Below are positions 1 through 9,116 of a stretch of DNA of 64,000 nt, one piece after another. Origin of the DNA: Leptospira vanthielii serovar Holland str. Waz Holland = ATCC 700522 (GTDB taxonomy: Bacteria > Spirochaetota > Leptospiria > Leptospirales > Leptospiraceae); contig NZ_AOGY02000072.1 in the NCBI RefSeq assembly GCF_000332455.1, positions 17,501 through 81,500 on the forward strand. Reading direction: 5' to 3'. Position 1 is the first letter of the stretch; each line of letters opens with the position of its first letter. A model generated the notes under the pieces. That model ran no database searches. It was not told the origin of the DNA and was given only the letters and a program-made list of their open reading frames with translations. A program made the translations under genes and the position numbers.

Positions 1-130
1 CTAACGAAATGTCTCTGAAATCGCCTTTGAAAATTATTAGAAACAAACTAACAATGATTGTGTTTGGATAGAGAGCCCTTGCAAAAAAATTCTGAAGCTT
101 AAATAGGCCGAAATGATCTATCTTCCAACA

Positions 131-146
131 ATTTGTCCAGACAAAT
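131..146. promoter_or_regulatory. Perfect inverted repeat upstream of first lipoprotein
   Basis: The arms ATTTGTC and GACAAAT are separated by two bases (CA). The dyad lies about 60 bases upstream of a promoter-like pair at 191-219 and 100 bases upstream of the first gene, so an operator is possible. It resembles but does not match the TTTG-N5-CAAA SOS box that I recall for Leptospira, because here the spacer is six. No other feature explains the first 240 bases, which hold no gene I can support. Confidence 0.3.
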
Positions 147-190
147 GCTAAATTGATCTCAATATCACCGTCCTAACTACCCTTAATTAC

Positions 191-219
191 TTGCCAATTC
201 CATTACCTGCTGTTAGGTT
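191..219 (+). promoter_or_regulatory. Sigma70-like promoter of lipoprotein gene
   Basis: TTGCCA at 191-196, a 17-base spacer and TAGGTT at 214-219, with a TG one base before the second hexamer (extended -10 style). Transcription would begin near 226 and leave a short leader holding the Shine-Dalgarno AAGGAA at 231-236. The -10 region with its GCTGTTAGG lead-in is shared with the region before the barrel gene at 28780. Confidence 0.4.
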
Positions 220-242
220 TGGAAAAAATTAAGGAAATCCAA

Positions 243-1076
243 ATGAGAATATTAAAAATCCAAGGGATTATTTTACTTCCCTTACTATTGTTTGCAATGG
301 CTTGCAAATCATCTGTCTACCGGCTTGAGTCCCCAAAGTCGAAAGATGAAATCAAGTCGGTGGGTTTGGTTGGCTATGGAATTTATTTAGAATACCCTCC
401 AGGCCTTTTAGGTACGGAAAAGAATTACCAATTTGGTGAGGCTTTTGGAGACCTAATTGTAAAGCTAGACGCAGATAGCAAAGTGAATGCAAAGAAAAGA
501 ACTCCCGATCCGGCAGATGTCTTAGTGGAAGAAACGGAAAAGGAAAAAATTTACAACGGCAAAAAGTTACAAATTATTTCCTACATTTCACGTATTGTTC
601 CCGCTGATGGGAAATCATATGCAGTTTCTACAACAGGCTATGTTTACTGCCAAACCAAAATTGTTTTCGTTAACGGTATCCCAACGACCCAACAACAATG
701 TAATAATGTGTATATAGACTTTGATCCAGAAGATACAGCAAAGGTAATGAATATCAAAGCAAAACCAGGTGAAATTCAATACTTAGGATTATTTAAAGGC
801 GTATTAAAGGAAACAACTTCTGATGATCCATTTGCACTTCCAGTAACATTAGATGAGTTAATCGGTATTTCCCAAAAAAAGAAATTTGTATTAGAAAAAG
901 ACAATGGTTTCATCCTAAGATCAAATTCAGAATTACTCAAAGACAAATACTATTACCCTGATTTACGTAGACCTGGATACGATGAATATGTTTTCCTAGA
1001 AGGGATCAGTAAATCAAACCCCAATTCTTATTGGAAAGAAGTTGCTGATAAAAAGTTGAGCAAGTTTAAAAAGTAA
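243..1076 (+). CDS. Putative lipoprotein, function unknown
   Basis: Predicted 277-residue lipoprotein. The N-terminus is a short basic stretch (MRILK), a hydrophobic segment and the lipobox FAMAC with Cys21 as the lipidated residue; spirochaetal lipoboxes are often this loose. I chose the ATG at 243 because AAGGAA lies six bases upstream and the signal peptide begins there; the frame also permits a TTG at 219 that would add eight residues. The mature part has no recognised domain. The next gene, also a lipoprotein, follows after 27 bases, so the two are probably co-transcribed. Function is unknown; an envelope role is inferred from the signal alone. Confidence 0.75.
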   Translation: MRILKIQGIILLPLLLFAMACKSSVYRLESPKSKDEIKSVGLVGYGIYLEYPPGLLGTEKNYQFGEAFGDLIVKLDADSKVNAKKRTPDPADVLVEETEKEKIYNGKKLQIISYISRIVPADGKSYAVSTTGYVYCQTKIVFVNGIPTTQQQCNNVYIDFDPEDTAKVMNIKAKPGEIQYLGLFKGVLKETTSDDPFALPVTLDELIGISQKKKFVLEKDNGFILRSNSELLKDKYYYPDLRRPGYDEYVFLEGISKSNPNSYWKEVADKKLSKFKK

Positions 1077-1103
1077 ACATAACAACTAAAAAAAGGAAAT
1101 AGA

Positions 1104-1703
1104 ATGATAAAAACTTTTTATAAAACATTCACACTTGTAACTTTAGGAATTTTAACAGCCAACTGTTTGAGTTTTCGAAGTGGTGAGTTCGAAGGTGCTC
1201 CTGTCGTAAAAAAATTCGGTGTTCCCAAAAAGATTTCAGTGAAAGTGAATGCCAATTACCAAGTTTTGGTTGATGGACAGCCAGGTTCCACTAACGAATT
1301 CCTAGTGCAAAAATGGAAGAATGAACCTGCCAAACTTTTGAACGAAAGTGATGATGTTTCTGCGACAAGAAGTGAAACAGAAGCAAACTACATTTTTGAT
1401 ATCAAAGTTACTGAAGAAATGGGATTTTTTTCTGCGAATGTTTCTATTTGGTTTTTTCTGCCAACCTTAGGAATTTTGCCGTATTACACAGGTTCTCATA
1501 TAACCATGACTTTAGCGGTGAAAGATAAAAAGGGAAAAGTTCTTGGAGAAATCAAAAGAGAAGAGAATAAAACAGAAATTGGTCAACTTTTATTAATTCT
1601 TGTTATGCCTTTTGCTGATCCAGTGGCAAAGGTAGATGCACAAAGACGAGAGTTACTTAGTTCTGCCTATTCAGAAATCAAAGAAAAAGGTTACTTAAAG
1701 TAA
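1104..1703 (+). CDS. Putative lipoprotein, function unknown
   Basis: Predicted 199-residue lipoprotein with signal MIKTFYKTFTLVTLGILTAN followed by Cys21 (lipobox LTANC). An internal hydrophobic stretch around residues 112-128 (FFSANVSIWFFLPTLGILPY) could dip into a membrane. A Shine-Dalgarno AAAGGAAAT precedes the ATG by a few bases. It lies 27 bases after another lipoprotein gene, suggesting a two-gene operon ended by the hairpin at 1714-1754. No family recognised. Confidence 0.75.
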   Translation: MIKTFYKTFTLVTLGILTANCLSFRSGEFEGAPVVKKFGVPKKISVKVNANYQVLVDGQPGSTNEFLVQKWKNEPAKLLNESDDVSATRSETEANYIFDIKVTEEMGFFSANVSIWFFLPTLGILPYYTGSHITMTLAVKDKKGKVLGEIKREENKTEIGQLLLILVMPFADPVAKVDAQRRELLSSAYSEIKEKGYLK

Positions 1704-1713
1704 CAAAGTTTAA

Positions 1714-1754
1714 AAGATTTTCATTTCGATCTCAGAAAGAAATGAAAATCTTTC
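1714..1754. terminator. Bidirectional terminator hairpin
   Basis: A perfect 15-base stem (AAAGATTTTCATTTC at 1714-1728, its complement at 1740-1754) with an 11-base loop. It lies between the convergent lipoprotein operon and the methyl-accepting gene. T-rich flanks follow the stem mainly on the minus strand, so it can plausibly serve both genes. Confidence 0.7.
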
Positions 1755-1838
1755 CCATCTATGACAAAAGGAAGCCTTCACCTAAATTCAGTTAAAGTGG
1801 CAAATTCCAAATTTTGAATCATCTCATTTGTATTGTAA

Positions 1839-3620
1839 TCAAAACCGAAACCTTGAAACAATCCTTTCCATAGAATCAGATACCTTTTGCAAACGGTTTG
1901 CTTCTTCGGAAATTTCACTGAATGTGGTTGAGATTTTGGAATGATTTTCCCATAACGCTTGCAAGTTGGTGTTAGATTCTTCGGTATAACCTGTTTGTAA
2001 TTTCATCTCTTCGGTGATCTGTTCCGCATCCCTTTGGAACTCACCCACAAGTCCTTTTAAGGATTTTACATTTTCGGAACTGGTTTCACTGTTTCGACCA
2101 AACATCTGTACCACTTTTGAAATTTCTTCGAACTTTGATTTTACGTCTTCGTTGGTGGAGATGATTTCCTTCATAGATTCCAAACTTTCTTTAGAGGCCA
2201 CTTGGGATAACTTCACCACTCGTTTGATGTCTTCAATATTTTTTGCCGTTTCATCGGCAAGACGAGACACCTCTCCTGCTACCACAGCAAAACCCCTACC
2301 CATAGAACCGGCTCTTGCTGCTTCAATGGATGCGTTGAGAGAAAGTAAATTCACACGATCAGAAATATCTTCCACTATGGAAATAGTGGCTTTGATATTT
2401 TCACTCATTTGGTTCATCACTTCCACCTTTTCATAGGCAGATTGGATGGCATCCTTGGCCACCTGCACAGTGCCAATCGAATGGACTGTATTCTTTGCCA
2501 ATTCATCTGCTTTTTTTGAAAGATCTGTCATCTCATTGGTGACTCGTGTGAGTTCCAAAGCCAAAAAATTAGTTTTGTCTTTTTGGGAAAGAACACGTTC
2601 ATAGGTTGCCTTGGATAAACTTTGGATTTGGTTTACGGACTCAAAAGTAGAATCTAGTTTTGTTTTTTCGGAACTGACCTGCAAATCAATCAACCCCCCT
2701 TTATCCAAGATTATTTTGGAGGTTTCCATAAGGGATATTGCTTCATCTTTTGCTGTTTGAAAGTATTGTCGCAACGAATCCATAAATAGGTTTAGTTTTG
2801 TAATCGTATGACTTAGGTTTGTTGCTGAAAGTTGAGGAATGGTTTCTGACAATTCTCCTTTGGACAATTTTTCGATGGAATGGTTTAGGTTATCAATATC
2901 TTCTTTCAAAGATTTACTTCCTACATAGGCCGCATAAATAATAATCACAACCATCATGCCAAACACAACAGGCATTTGGTAAACCCAATAAGGAGATTTA
3001 AATTCAGTCAGTAGAATCAAAAACAAATAATAACCCAAGGTTAACATTGGCAGAAGTGCCACGGCGATCATGGTAAATAGATTTCTTTGAAAAACACCAA
3101 AAATTCGGATTTTTGTCTCATCTAAAAGAATAGCTGATAATTCTTTAGCCTTGAGGACGGGACTTAGGTAAACCTCTGTTTGGAAATAAAAGGCCAAATA
3201 GATGATTGGCGAAAGCATGATACAAGCATAAGGTAAGGCAATAATTTCTTTCCAAGGAAGACCGAGTAAAGTCACTGCCATAAAAGAAAAACCAAAAATG
3301 GAAACTGTCCAACGAATGAGGATCACTCGACCTTCCCAATGCGGGTGTTCCAAAAGACCTTTTTTTAAACCTTCGAGAGTTTTTATGTCGGTGTTCTTTG
3401 TGTAGGTTAACAATCTCCTGAGTCTTTTGTTGCGAAGGCCAATACCAATCACCAAAGGAACCAGAGAAAGGAGAGTCCCAAGAATTCCTAATTGGATCAG
3501 GGTATCGGTAGCAAAACCTGAGGCAAACAGGCAGAAGTTGATAAAGTAAGGAAAGATGAGTAAGTATAAGGGAGCTTCAATCGCAATTGTCAATTTCCTG
3601 ATAAGTAGATTCTGATTCAT
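1839..3620 (-). CDS. Methyl-accepting chemotaxis protein (six-TM sensor)
   Basis: 593-residue chemoreceptor-like signal transducer. The first ~240 residues contain about six hydrophobic helices with no obvious periplasmic ligand domain, followed by a HAMP-like linker ([14 protein letters not shown]) and a long coiled-coil signalling domain. The conserved hairpin tip, [16 protein letters not shown] through [11 protein letters not shown], falls at about residues 420-451 and would contact CheA and CheW. A multi-helix membrane input suggests sensing within the membrane or of cell energy state, but the signal is unknown. The gene is monocistronic and convergent with the lipoprotein pair. Confidence 0.9.
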   Translation of the reverse strand: MNQNLLIRKLTIAIEAPLYLLIFPYFINFCLFASGFATDTLIQLGILGTLLSLVPLVIGIGLRNKRLRRLLTYTKNTDIKTLEGLKKGLLEHPHWEGRVILIRWTVSIFGFSFMAVTLLGLPWKEIIALPYACIMLSPIIYLAFYFQTEVYLSPVLKAKELSAILLDETKIRIFGVFQRNLFTMIAVALLPMLTLGYYLFLILLTEFKSPYWVYQMPVVFGMMVVIIIYAAYVGSKSLKEDIDNLNHSIEKLSKGELSETIPQLSATNLSHTITKLNLFMDSLRQYFQTAKDEAISLMETSKIILDKGGLIDLQVSSEKTKLDSTFESVNQIQSLSKATYERVLSQKDKTNFLALELTRVTNEMTDLSKKADELAKNTVHSIGTVQVAKDAIQSAYEKVEVMNQMSENIKATISIVEDISDRVNLLSLNASIEAARAGSMGRGFAVVAGEVSRLADETAKNIEDIKRVVKLSQVASKESLESMKEIISTNEDVKSKFEEISKVVQMFGRNSETSSENVKSLKGLVGEFQRDAEQITEEMKLQTGYTEESNTNLQALWENHSKISTTFSEISEEANRLQKVSDSMERIVSRFRF

Positions 3621-3758
3621 TTGCTTGGTATCCGCCGTTTAGTTTGTCAATATTCTAGAAAATCCAAAGAGACTTCACCTACTTTCGTAATTTTTTTTCT
3701 ATCGAATACTCTCTGCAAACGTTCAGAAATGAGGACTCATCCGAAAGGTTAGGAAAAA

Positions 3759-4955
3759 TCAAACAGATTGTAGCTCCAGAATGGAAATTTCAGAAGGTGC
3801 ACCTAACCGGAACGGAGGTCCCCAATACCCAGTTCCTCGGCTAACATAGATTAGCGAGTCTTTATATTTATGTAAACCTGAGACAAATTTCTGCGCAAAA
3901 TAAATAAGTATATTGCCAGGGAAAAATTGGCCCCCATGAGTATGTCCTGAAATTTGTAACTGGAATCCAACTTCGTTTGCTTCGTAAATACTATTGGGTT
4001 GGTGAGCCAAAAGAATCTTATAATCACAATCCTCTCCCCCTTCCATAGCTCGTTTAGGATTGGTTTGGTGGGATTTGATGATTTTTCCCGCAGCCAAATC
4101 GGTCACACCTGCCATCAGTAATTTGGCATTACCAATGTTTAGGATTTGGTTTTCATTAAGTAGAATATTGACACTTAACTTTTGAATTTCCGGTAACCAA
4201 GAAAGAACTCCCGAATAATATTCATGATTTCCTGTTACATAAAAAGTTCCGTATTTTGACCGAATATCGGCCAAAGGTTTTAGATGTTGTTTGAGAGTGG
4301 CTACCGGTCCATCGACCAAATCGCCAGTGATCACAACGGCATCTGGCTTTTGAAGATTGATTCGTTTGACTACACGTTTTAAAAATCTTTCTTTGATGGT
4401 CGCACCAATATGCACATCAGAGATTTGTACAATTTTAAAACCGTTCAAATCGGGATGTAAATCTTTTACAGGGATGGAAACTCGTTTGTATCTCAAACGA
4501 ACATGGGCATTGAAAAACCCTAGAGAACTAAGGGCAGTTGCCACCACAATGGTAGAAAAAGCCAAACTAAAGTTTTTTACTTCGGTAACTCCGTCCAGAG
4601 GAAACCCAAAATGAAGTAAGGTCGAAAACAAAACTTGCGAATAATGAGTCACAATCCCTAAGTCAACCAGGCGAAGAAGGTCCATAAGAAGAACCAGAGT
4701 GAAGAGAATGGAAAAAAATCCAAAGTTAGTAAAGGTAAGATAGGCAAAAAATGTTTGGGTTTTTTCTTGTTTCGAGATCCGACTGAGTGCATAAGTCAAT
4801 GGAACAAGCAAAACTAAAGCTCCAATTCCAAATAAAATCACTGTTACCACCGGCCCATTCAGTGAAAGTCCTGAAATCAAGCGAAAGGTAGAATAATAAT
4901 AGATAAATCCAAGTAAGGATGTCAGAACGGACAAAAATAGGAAGAATGCTTTCAA
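3759..4955 (-). CDS. Membrane-anchored metallophosphoesterase (YkuE-like)
   Basis: Calcineurin-like phosphoesterase of about 398 residues. Four hydrophobic helices (residues ~3-22, 35-56, 70-98, 130-150) precede the catalytic domain, which shows all the metal motifs: SDVH (180-182), GDLVD (211-215), GNHE (242-245), a His in AHQP and GHTH (337-340). Similar YkuE-type enzymes act on membrane-linked phosphoesters; the substrate here is unknown. The frame stays open far upstream and into the divergent mqo gene, so the start is uncertain. I prefer a TTG at 4955 because translation from there begins with a natural N-terminal helix (MKAFFLFL) and leaves 70 bases for two promoters. Confidence 0.85.
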   Translation of the reverse strand: MKAFFLFLSVLTSLLGFIYYYSTFRLISGLSLNGPVVTVILFGIGALVLLVPLTYALSRISKQEKTQTFFAYLTFTNFGFFSILFTLVLLMDLLRLVDLGIVTHYSQVLFSTLLHFGFPLDGVTEVKNFSLAFSTIVVATALSSLGFFNAHVRLRYKRVSIPVKDLHPDLNGFKIVQISDVHIGATIKERFLKRVVKRINLQKPDAVVITGDLVDGPVATLKQHLKPLADIRSKYGTFYVTGNHEYYSGVLSWLPEIQKLSVNILLNENQILNIGNAKLLMAGVTDLAAGKIIKSHQTNPKRAMEGGEDCDYKILLAHQPNSIYEANEVGFQLQISGHTHGGQFFPGNILIYFAQKFVSGLHKYKDSLIYVSRGTGYWGPPFRLGAPSEISILELQSV

Positions 4956-5025
4956 TCGAGTAACCCTATTCTTTGGACAGGGATTTGATTGTGAAAGTTG
5001 TCGATAATTAGACAGAAGGTAGAGG

Positions 5026-6549
5026 ATGAAAGAAAAAGATACAGTTAGAACGAAATCCGATGTAATCTTGATAGGTGCAGGCATCATGAGTGCCACATTA
5101 GGAGTTCTTTTGAAAGAACTAGCACCCCACCTAACAATCACCGTATTGGAAAGGTTAGATGCCGCTGCAAGAGAAAGCTCAAATGCCTGGAACAATGCGG
5201 GCACCGGACACTCTGCATTCTGTGAATTGAATTATACCATAGAAAACGAAGATGGATCCATCCAAACCAAAAAGGCTCTGCAAATTGCAGAATGGTTTGA
5301 AATCTCTAAAGAATTTTGGGGATATTTGGCAGGCACCAAACGAATCCTAGATGCCGATGAATTCATCCATTCGGTTCCCCACTATAGTTTTGTTTGGGGA
5401 GAAGAAAATTTTTCCTTTCTTCGGAAACGTTACGAGGCCTTAAAAAAATATGAACTCTTTAAAGATTTAGTTTATTCGGAAGATAAAAGTACTATAACGG
5501 ACTGGCTTCCTCTGGTCATGAAAGGTCGGGATGATTCGGAACCCATTGCGGCAACCAAAATGGAGTTAGGAACCGATGTCAATTTTGGAACTCTCACTCG
5601 TGCTATGTTTCGTTATTTAGAAAGTTTTCCTGATGTTCATGTGCATTATTTTGAAGATGTGAAGGATTTGGAACGTGGGGAAAATGGATTCTGGCACCTA
5701 ACTTCAAATAATATACAAACCCATGAAAAAGAACACCATGAAGCCAAATTTGTATTTATCGGTGCTGGTGGAGGGAGCCTTCCTCTTTTAGAAAAATCGG
5801 ATATCCCAGAGGCCGCCGGATTTGGTGGATTTCCTGTCAGTGGACAATGGTTACGTTGCCGTAACCGTGATGTGATCAAACAACATTTTGCCAAAGTGTA
5901 TGGAAAAGCCAATGTAGGTTCTCCTCCTATGTCTGTTCCCCATTTAGATACAAGGATCATTGAAGGAAAAAAAGAATTATTATTTGGACCTTACGCTGGT
6001 TTTACGACCAAATTCTTAAAAAAAGGATCCTACTTAGATCTAGTAAAGTCATTAGAGTTTGATAATATTTTCCCTATGTTGTCTGCCGGAATGCACAACC
6101 TTCCTTTAACAAAGTATCTGATAAGTCAAGCCGTGCAGTCCCATGAAGATCGAATCTCGGCACTACGAGAATATTTTCCTGAAGTCAAAGCAGAAGATTG
6201 GGAATTGGTTGTTGCCGGCCAAAGAGTTCAAGTCATCAAAAAAGATGAAGAGGAAGGTGGAGTTTTAGAATTTGGAACAGAAGTTGTGGCCGCGAAAGAT
6301 GGATCTCTGGCAGCACTCCTTGGTGCGAGTCCCGGTGCCTCCACTTCGGTTTCGATTATGTTAGAAGTTCTTGCGGATTGTTTTCCAAAAGAAATACAAT
6401 CTATTGAATGGAAAACCAAACTAAAAACAATGATTCCCAGTTTCGGTGAATCAATGAAAGACAACCCCGATGTTTGTACAACAAGCAGAAGGAAAACAGA
6501 ACAACTTTTGGAGTTAAACCAAGGAACGAGTATTAGCTCCAAAGTATAA
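5026..6549 (+). CDS. mqo: Malate:quinone oxidoreductase
   Basis: 507-residue FAD enzyme oxidising malate to oxaloacetate and passing electrons to the quinone pool at the inner membrane face. The FAD-binding motif is VILIGAGIMSATLG near residues 14-27, and family-typical stretches follow: NAWNNAGTGHS, GAGGGSLPLLEKSGI-like (KSDIPEA), FPVSGQWLRC, SVPHLDTR and LLFGPYAGF. Length matches the ~500-residue Mqo family. It starts with ATG at 5026, close to a divergent phosphoesterase gene. It provides a membrane-coupled route in the TCA cycle alongside citrate synthase and 2-oxoglutarate dehydrogenase, both encoded in this window. Confidence 0.95.
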   Translation: MKEKDTVRTKSDVILIGAGIMSATLGVLLKELAPHLTITVLERLDAAARESSNAWNNAGTGHSAFCELNYTIENEDGSIQTKKALQIAEWFEISKEFWGYLAGTKRILDADEFIHSVPHYSFVWGEENFSFLRKRYEALKKYELFKDLVYSEDKSTITDWLPLVMKGRDDSEPIAATKMELGTDVNFGTLTRAMFRYLESFPDVHVHYFEDVKDLERGENGFWHLTSNNIQTHEKEHHEAKFVFIGAGGGSLPLLEKSDIPEAAGFGGFPVSGQWLRCRNRDVIKQHFAKVYGKANVGSPPMSVPHLDTRIIEGKKELLFGPYAGFTTKFLKKGSYLDLVKSLEFDNIFPMLSAGMHNLPLTKYLISQAVQSHEDRISALREYFPEVKAEDWELVVAGQRVQVIKKDEEEGGVLEFGTEVVAAKDGSLAALLGASPGASTSVSIMLEVLADCFPKEIQSIEWKTKLKTMIPSFGESMKDNPDVCTTSRRKTEQLLELNQGTSISSKV

Positions 6550-6580
6550 GTTTTTATAAATCGATTGAGTTTCCTTAAAA

Positions 6581-7837
6581 TTATCTATTTTTTCGAAGCT
6601 CAATCACTACTTTTTCTTTCGAATCCACATTGTACATCGTAGAACCTTGTGTGGAATCAGTAATCCTTTTGGGATTCACACCCTTTTCACGAAGCACACG
6701 AGAGATTGCTTGGGAACGCTCAAATCCAATATCATAATTTTCATAATTTCCTGGAACCTCTTCTTTGAAAGGAGTTGTGTAAGTGATTACCTGGACATCA
6801 AAGTCTTTGTATTCATTCTCTAAACTTCGAGCAATGGCATCCAATCTTGCACGACCTTCTAAGTGGATGCGGCTAGACGGAAGATCAAAAATCTCACGGG
6901 CAAGAAATACAAAACGTTCCAATTTTGTTTCAACCACCGGTTCTTTGGTTTGCGAGGGAATTTCAGGACCTACAGATTCAATTACTTTTGTTTGTTTGTT
7001 CTCCGGTTCAGGAATCGGATTTGTTGGTCCAAGAAGAGAAAAGTTGACTCCCAAACCCAACTTAAAAAAAGTTTCTTCATAATTTCCTCTGTTTCTATGT
7101 CCTGAATTTGGAGCTTCATACTTTACTATATAAACATTGGAATGTTCTATCTCTGTGCTTAAGAAAAATTGGGAATCAAAATGATACCTAAGACCGATAG
7201 CACCAAACACTCGATTTGTAATACCACCAAACATTTGTTCAAATCCAACTCCACCACCTATCCGAATATAAGGGTCGATTATTTCATTCGGAAGGAAGTG
7301 AAAGAACAGATTCAAATCTCCTGAATTTGCACTAAAAACAGTTCTTCTACTTTGGACTGCAAGATCATACGTATCACCTAAATTTAACTTTTCGAGTTGC
7401 GAATTTGTATTTGGTCCCAAAAAAGATAGTAAAATAATATTTCTTGCCTCTAAGGCACGAAAATAGGATGCACTAATCACTTGATTAGAATAAGAAAGAC
7501 CAATCCCAAAATATCGAAATATACCATACTCGAACCCTAACTCCCCGCCATAACTCGAAAGTTCAGTACGGTCTTTTGTAAACTCTGCAATCATTATATA
7601 ATTGCCAGCACGATTGATGGTATCTACATACGGTGAGTTTAACATGAGAAAGTTTGGTTGGTTTGTGGTCTCAACTGTTTTCTCCATACTTCCAGAATGA
7701 TTTCCTAATCCAGAAGATCCAAAACCATAAAATACGAGACTCCCTCGATCAAAACCTTGGCCATATAGGGTGGAAGCCGAAAAAAAAATTGAAGTTGCAG
7801 TATAAATAAAAAGACATTTCCAATTCATTTTTTGCAT
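6581..7837 (-). CDS. Outer-membrane beta-barrel protein with OmpA C-domain
   Basis: 418 residues: a Sec signal ending near SASTLYGQG, a ~250-residue region of alternating beta strands with aromatic girdles (for example YFGIGLSYSN, FFLSTEIEHSN), a Pro/Lys/Glu linker (PTNPIPEPENKQTK), and a C-terminal OmpA-like peptidoglycan-binding domain from ~305, with RIHLEGRARLDAIA and GFERSQAISRVLREKGV. The family anchors outer membrane to peptidoglycan. The barrel is similar in strand pattern to the product at 28780, suggesting paralogy. The gene is convergent with mqo, 31 bases away. Confidence 0.8.
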   Translation of the reverse strand: MQKMNWKCLFIYTATSIFFSASTLYGQGFDRGSLVFYGFGSSGLGNHSGSMEKTVETTNQPNFLMLNSPYVDTINRAGNYIMIAEFTKDRTELSSYGGELGFEYGIFRYFGIGLSYSNQVISASYFRALEARNIILLSFLGPNTNSQLEKLNLGDTYDLAVQSRRTVFSANSGDLNLFFHFLPNEIIDPYIRIGGGVGFEQMFGGITNRVFGAIGLRYHFDSQFFLSTEIEHSNVYIVKYEAPNSGHRNRGNYEETFFKLGLGVNFSLLGPTNPIPEPENKQTKVIESVGPEIPSQTKEPVVETKLERFVFLAREIFDLPSSRIHLEGRARLDAIARSLENEYKDFDVQVITYTTPFKEEVPGNYENYDIGFERSQAISRVLREKGVNPKRITDSTQGSTMYNVDSKEKVVIELRKNR

Positions 7838-7892
7838 GAATGATCGTTTTTCCTCTTAATTGTTTAATCAAGTCGAAATTTCTGAAAAACTC

Positions 7893-7920
7893 TGTCACAA
7901 ATGTTTAGGCCTATCTCGTC
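7893..7920 (+). promoter_or_regulatory. Candidate ECF41 sigma-factor promoter
   Basis: TGTCACA at 7893-7899 and CGTC at 7917-7920, separated by 17 bases, directly before the oxidoreductase-ECF41 operon. From memory, TGTCACA (-35) with CGTC (-10) is the motif recognised by ECF41 sigma factors, which usually control their own operon. The match, spacing and position are seen in the sequence; autoregulation is inferred. A Shine-Dalgarno GAGG follows seven bases before the ATG at 7940. Confidence 0.75.
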
Positions 7921-7939
7921 TTGGTAACGAGGTATAACA

Positions 7940-9112
7940 ATGAAACCGAAAATATTAATCCTTGGGGCCGGATATGCTGGAATTTTGGCGGCAAACCGTT
8001 TAGACAAACAATTAAAAGATGCCGAAATTACAATCGTTTCTGAATCGATTGGTTTTAAAGAGAAAATTCGTTTCCACGAGTTGGCATCTGCAGGCACAAA
8101 AAAAGAATTAAAAATCAAAGATCTTCTCCGAACAAGAATTAGTTTTTTACAAGGAAAAGTTAAGAAGATTCTTCCCATTGAAAAATCAGTCCTAGTCGAA
8201 GGAAATCCCGATCGAATCAATTACGATTTTCTTGTTATTGCTCTCGGGAGTTCCCAAATTCGCCCTATACAAATCTCAGAAAATTCTATCCAATCCAAAG
8301 AGGCTGTTTCTGAGTTTTTGAAAAAAAACCAACATAGGGAAATTCAAAAACTTTGTATTATTGGAGCTGGACTTACAGGTATCGAAATGGCAGCCGAATG
8401 GAAATACTTTCATCCCCAATCAGCAGTCACTATCATTGACAAAAACGAATTAGGAGCTTCCTTTTCAAAAAAAGGAAAAGAATATTTACGAACCTTTATG
8501 TTGGAAAACAATATCAATATTTTGGATAATACAAATATTGAAAAGGTAAGTGAAAATGAAATCACACTAATAAACCAAGATAAGTTATTGTTTGACTGCT
8601 TTATTAACTGTAGCGGATTCAAAGGTTCCGATCTACTGAAAGAAGCAGGCTTTCAAACGAATACCCAGAATCAAATTTATGTAGATCCCTTCCTCAGATC
8701 CCGTCAATACCCAAATGTTTTTGTTGCCGGAGATTCAGCTTACTTAGAAAATTCAATCTTACGTATGGGTTGTGTGACTGCATTGCCAATGGGAGCTTAT
8801 ATTGCCGACCAACTAACAAATCTGATTCAGGGGAAAAAACTATCACCTTTTTCATTTCAATTTGTTGGCCGCTGTGTTTCTCTTGGTAGGAAAGAAGGTC
8901 TCATCCAGTTTACTTATGGAGATGACAGACCCAAAGAACGGATCATCAAAGGAAGATGGGGGGCGATAATTAAAGAACTAGTCAATCGATTTACTATTTT
9001 TTCGTTAAAGATGGAAAAACGATCTCCCTTTCGATTCTATTTTTGGCCAAAAGGAAATCCATTACAAATGGAAAAAAATATTTCACCAAAAACAATTTCT
9101 ATTAGGACATAA
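7940..9112 (+). CDS. FAD/NAD(P)-dependent oxidoreductase (NDH-2-like)
   Basis: 390-residue two-dinucleotide-binding flavoprotein. The FAD fold opens with LILGAGYAGILAANRL (6-21), the second Rossmann motif is IIGAGLTGIEMAAEW near residue 138, and VFVAGDSAYL is the typical FAD-closing motif. This is the architecture of type-2 NADH dehydrogenases and related quinone reductases; the substrate is not fixed by what I see. It ends four bases before the ECF41 sigma gene and begins just after an ECF41-type promoter. ECF41 sigma factors are known to sit beside genes for carboxymuconolactone decarboxylases, oxidoreductases or epimerases, so this is the probable target gene. Confidence 0.85.
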   Translation: MKPKILILGAGYAGILAANRLDKQLKDAEITIVSESIGFKEKIRFHELASAGTKKELKIKDLLRTRISFLQGKVKKILPIEKSVLVEGNPDRINYDFLVIALGSSQIRPIQISENSIQSKEAVSEFLKKNQHREIQKLCIIGAGLTGIEMAAEWKYFHPQSAVTIIDKNELGASFSKKGKEYLRTFMLENNINILDNTNIEKVSENEITLINQDKLLFDCFINCSGFKGSDLLKEAGFQTNTQNQIYVDPFLRSRQYPNVFVAGDSAYLENSILRMGCVTALPMGAYIADQLTNLIQGKKLSPFSFQFVGRCVSLGRKEGLIQFTYGDDRPKERIIKGRWGAIIKELVNRFTIFSLKMEKRSPFRFYFWPKGNPLQMEKNISPKTISIRT

Positions 9113-9116
9113 AAAC

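Noticed and set aside
131..146. LexA/SOS box
   Set aside because: The arms resemble TTTG...CAAA but the spacer is six rather than the five I recall, and the downstream gene is a lipoprotein, not a DNA repair gene.
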